This document shows, one piece after another, positions 44,366 through 45,031 of a DNA stretch of 45,031 nucleotides (positions are counted from its first letter, which is position 1; each line of letters opens with the position of its first letter). The translations under genes and the position numbers were made by a program. Under the pieces are notes generated by a model, which searched no databases, was not told where the DNA came from, and saw nothing but the letters and a program-made list of their open reading frames with translations. Source of the stretch: Clostridiaceae bacterium. GTDB taxonomy: Bacteria; Bacillota; Clostridia; DSM-8532. The stretch spans positions 1 through 45,031 of the forward strand of contig DULR01000038.1 in the NCBI GenBank assembly GCA_012840245.1, given 5' to 3'.

Positions 44366-44872
44366 ATGAAAGGAAAAAAGATCGCTTTTATCATCTGTCT
44401 TGCCACACTGATAACAGTGGGTTCCTTAATCTATGCCTTCACTTCATCCCATACGCGTTATCCTGAGTGGATGGAACCTCTTGCAGATATGATTGAAGAG
44501 GAAGCCCCAAAGTGGGTATCGTTCGGTGCGGAACTTATCGACATGGATTTTGACGATATACCCGAAGTATTCGTAAGTACAGGCAGTACTGCAGGTACCG
44601 TCATATGCAACGCATATAAATATGACGGTACCTCATACAAAAAATGGGACCTTCCCGAAGACGGGCTTGGCCGGCGAGAGAAGGAAGCCATCAGCAATGA
44701 TATCCCACCGGAAAATATTTTTGTCCAAAAATATATTGACGATATGTGGAGCAGCTTAGGCAGGCGTATCGAGTATAAATCTGTGTTTGTGAGGAATGCA
44801 ATATTCACCGGAGCAGACAGGAATGACCGCTGTGATATTATCGAAGATATTTCGCAATGGTTTCAAAAATGA
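44366..44872 (+). CDS. Small secreted or membrane-anchored protein of unknown function
   Basis: 168 residues. A basic start and one hydrophobic helix (about 7-25, IAFIICLATLITVGSLIYAF) suggest a signal anchor or signal peptide. The outside part begins with a Glu-rich stretch and then ELIDMDFDDIPEVFV, which resembles the Asp-rich D.D.D.IPE loop that precedes a strand in many secreted Firmicute proteins. No enzyme motif is seen. AGGAGG lies close before the ATG, and a strong terminator follows at 44,920. It is not part of a visible operon. Confidence 0.7.
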   Translation: MKGKKIAFIICLATLITVGSLIYAFTSSHTRYPEWMEPLADMIEEEAPKWVSFGAELIDMDFDDIPEVFVSTGSTAGTVICNAYKYDGTSYKKWDLPEDGLGRREKEAISNDIPPENIFVQKYIDDMWSSLGRRIEYKSVFVRNAIFTGADRNDRCDIIEDISQWFQK

Positions 44873-44880
44873 GTAAAAAG

Positions 44881-44904
44881 AAGGCCTGCACATATGCAGG
44901 CCTT
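44881..44904. terminator. Hairpin downstream of the small secreted protein gene
   Basis: Perfect 10-bp stem AAGGCCTGCA/TGCAGGCCTT with loop CATA. On the minus strand it is followed by CTTTTTACTC, so it may act for a gene arriving from the right as well. Confidence 0.6.
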
Positions 44905-44919
44905 CTCAGATTGTAGACA

Positions 44920-44954
44920 AAAACGGTTGTGGTTTTAGGCCATAACCGTTTTTT
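44920..44954 (+). terminator. Terminator of the small secreted protein gene
   Basis: Thirteen-base stem AAAACGGTTGTGG (44920-44932)/CCATAACCGTTTT (44940-44952) with one G-T pair, followed by T bases. The remaining bases to 45,031 show no gene. Confidence 0.8.
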
Positions 44955-45031
44955 CTAAATACATCAATGATTTTTCTCTAAATACTGGTAAAAATTCAGT
45001 AAGAAATTGCAAAATAGGGTTCATATCAGGA

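Overview
The window looks like chromosomal DNA of an anaerobic, fermentative member of the Clostridia (Firmicutes). Support comes from strong GGAGG-type ribosome binding sites, an RNase J gene, a MurT/GatD pair, an [FeFe]-hydrogenase HydABC operon, Rex-like operators and a malic enzyme/malate dehydrogenase pair. From memory, the co-occurrence of the malate genes, class II aldolase and the five-gene hydrogenase cluster resembles Acetivibrio (Clostridium) thermocellum and relatives. That placement is inference, since no database was searched.

Layout. 1-3.0 kb: dispersed palindromic repeats, an orphan ABC substrate-binding lipoprotein and RNase J. 3.0-4.7 kb: a structured intergenic region, the CCA-adding enzyme and a 254-bp MITE-like element directly after its stop codon. 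5.0-8.8 kb: malic enzyme and malate dehydrogenase (one operon behind a Rex-like box), class II fructose-bisphosphate aldolase and a small unknown protein. 8.8-17.1 kb: coaE and polA, then divergently murT-gatD, a LacX-type aldose epimerase-like gene and asnS. 17.3-35.3 kb: a carbohydrate locus. 35.5-41.7 kb: an AEC-family transporter and the hydrogenase operon. 41.8-44.1 kb: a two-gene ABC exporter. 44.4-44.9 kb: a small secreted unknown.

The most interesting part is the 17.3-35.3 kb locus, which I read as an alpha-glucan, most likely alpha-1,3-glucan, utilisation system. It encodes a surface-anchored 1397-residue protein with several beta-trefoil-like modules, a CBM35/6-like module and a GH87 (alpha-1,3-glucanase) catalytic domain. 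The three GH87 catalytic aspartates are present with the spacing known for the family. It also has two MalF/MalG-type permeases, a cytosolic GH65 phosphorylase, a GH31 alpha-glucosidase and a LacI regulator with two matching operators. A further coding region would give a secreted protein joining three trefoil-like repeats to a second GH65 domain. The expected logic is outside cleavage by GH87, uptake by the permeases, then phosphorolysis (GH65) and hydrolysis (GH31) inside.

The locus is partly decayed. The trefoil-GH65 gene carries two opposite one-base frameshifts. A chemoreceptor gene between GH31 and malF is frameshifted and lacks its second membrane segment, HAMP domain and C-terminal end. 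No sugar-binding protein gene is present, and malF starts inside the chemoreceptor remnant without a visible ribosome binding site.

Two fermentation operons (mdh-malic enzyme and hydC-ATPase-ferredoxin-hydB-hydA) have Rex-like boxes at or just downstream of their promoters, which suggests shared control by the NADH/NAD+ ratio.
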